Below are positions 6,081-6,457 of a DNA stretch of 6,457 nucleotides, piece by piece. Position 1 is the first letter of the stretch, and each line of letters opens with the position of its first letter. A program made the translations under genes and the position numbers. The notes under the pieces were generated by a model, which made no database searches, had not been told where the DNA came from, and saw only the letters and a list, made by a program, of their open reading frames with translations. The DNA is from Actinomycetota bacterium (lineage in GTDB: Bacteria > Actinomycetota > Geothermincolia > Fen-727 > Anoxymicrobiaceae), in assembly GCA_003154635.1 (NCBI GenBank), contig PMDX01000091.1, positions 1-6,457 of the forward strand, given 5' to 3'.

Positions 6081-6178
6081 TGGGATGTCCGGGTGTCATC
6101 GCTCGAATTTCACCGGGCGTTACCCTCATGGGTGGATGGAGCTGAGAGCCCGCAATAGTAGGATTTGTCAGTATCCCA
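6081..6178 (+). promoter_or_regulatory. Possible structured leader of cheY
   Basis: The 136-bp gap before cheY contains nested complementary segments: TGGGAT (6081-6086) with ATCCCA (6173-6178), CGGGC (6114-6118) with GCCCG (6148-6152), and ACCC (6122-6125) with GGGT (6130-6133) around a TCAT loop. Together they could fold into a multi-stem leader ending just before the ribosome binding site at 6185-6191. There is no T-run and no known riboswitch consensus that I recognise. The pairings are short and could be chance in GC-rich DNA. Confidence 0.3.
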
Positions 6179-6196
6179 GGTCTAAGGGGGAGAGAG

Positions 6197-6457
6197 TTGC
6201 CCGAGAAAATAATGATTGTGGATGACGCGGCGTTTATGCGCAAGCGGATTCGCAACATCCTTCTCAAGAACGGCTTCGAAATCGTGGCCGATTGCCTGGA
6301 CGGCAAGCAGGCCGTTGAGCAGTACGAGCAGCTGCACCCCGATCTGGTGACGATGGACATCACCATGCCCGACATGGACGGCCTGACGGCCCTGCGGAAG
6401 ATCCGGGAGATCGACCCCGAGGCGCGGGTCATCATCTGCTCCGCCCTGGGCCAGCAG
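6197..6457 (+). CDS. cheY: Chemotaxis response regulator CheY (3' end outside window)
   Basis: CheY is the single-domain response regulator phosphorylated by CheA; its phosphorylated form acts on the flagellar motor switch. The 87 visible codons begin at TTG 6197, with AGGGGGA at 6185-6191 placed 5 nt upstream. This puts the conserved KIMIVDDAAFMRK at the expected distance from the N-terminus. The acidic pair is D9/D10, the phosphoacceptor is D54 in TMDITMPDMDG, and the conserved Ser is S82 in ICSALGQQ. The Lys of the last strand would lie beyond the window. The sequence resembles the CheY type of Firmicutes (VTMDITMPxMDG, CSAxGQQ), and no DNA-binding domain can be judged from here. Placement after a cheC-like gene fits the usual CheC-CheY partnership. 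Confidence 0.95.
   Translation, partial: MPEKIMIVDDAAFMRKRIRNILLKNGFEIVADCLDGKQAVEQYEQLHPDLVTMDITMPDMDGLTALRKIREIDPEARVIICSALGQQ

Overview
The window is a stretch of a bacterial chemotaxis operon, all on the + strand. The order is cheA (3' end) - cheW - a large soluble chemoreceptor - cheR - remnants of cheD and cheB - a cheC-like gene - cheY (5' end). GC content is high, with strong G/C bias at third codon positions. Shine-Dalgarno sites are purine-rich (AAAGGAG, GGAGGGAGG, AGGGGGA), and several starts are GTG or TTG. CheC and CheD genes beside CheA/CheW/CheR point to a high-GC member of the Firmicutes (Bacillota), or another CheC/CheD-bearing lineage such as Thermotogae-like or Chloroflexi-like bacteria. 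The assignment to Firmicutes is an inference of moderate strength.

Layout: bases 1-586 encode the end of the CheA kinase (end of the ATP-binding domain plus the CheW-like P5 regulatory domain). CheW follows at 693-1235. Its stop codon lies inside the ribosome binding site region of the receptor gene (1250-4063), which encodes 937 residues with no transmembrane segment. The receptor has about 13 tandem HAMP-like units, a canonical signalling hairpin, and a C-terminal DFDEF that fits the CheR/CheB docking pentapeptide. One pair of HAMP units is an almost perfect 128-bp DNA duplication. A 13-bp-stem hairpin stands between the receptor and cheR (4160-4972).

The 479 bp between cheR and the cheC-like gene hold two truncated reading frames in tandem, sharing a 4-base stop/start overlap. 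One is a 47-codon CheD N-terminus that keeps the catalytic Cys. The other is a 43-codon receiver-type N-terminus resembling CheB. They are followed by an AT-rich patch and about 190 bp with no gene. The cheC-like gene (5452-6060) has the CheC fold pattern but has lost key acidic/amide residues of both phosphatase motifs. cheY (6197 onward) starts at TTG behind a possibly structured leader and runs off the window.

How they would work together: the cytoplasmic receptor, CheW and CheA form the signalling complex. CheA phosphorylates CheY, and CheR methylates the receptor, perhaps docked on its DFDEF tail. The three other adaptation arms (CheB demethylation, CheD deamidation, CheC dephosphorylation) all appear broken or altered at this locus. 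This simultaneous loss is the most notable feature. The locus may have become a methylation-only or non-adapting pathway, it may borrow CheB/CheD from elsewhere in the genome, or the short frames may have acquired another role.
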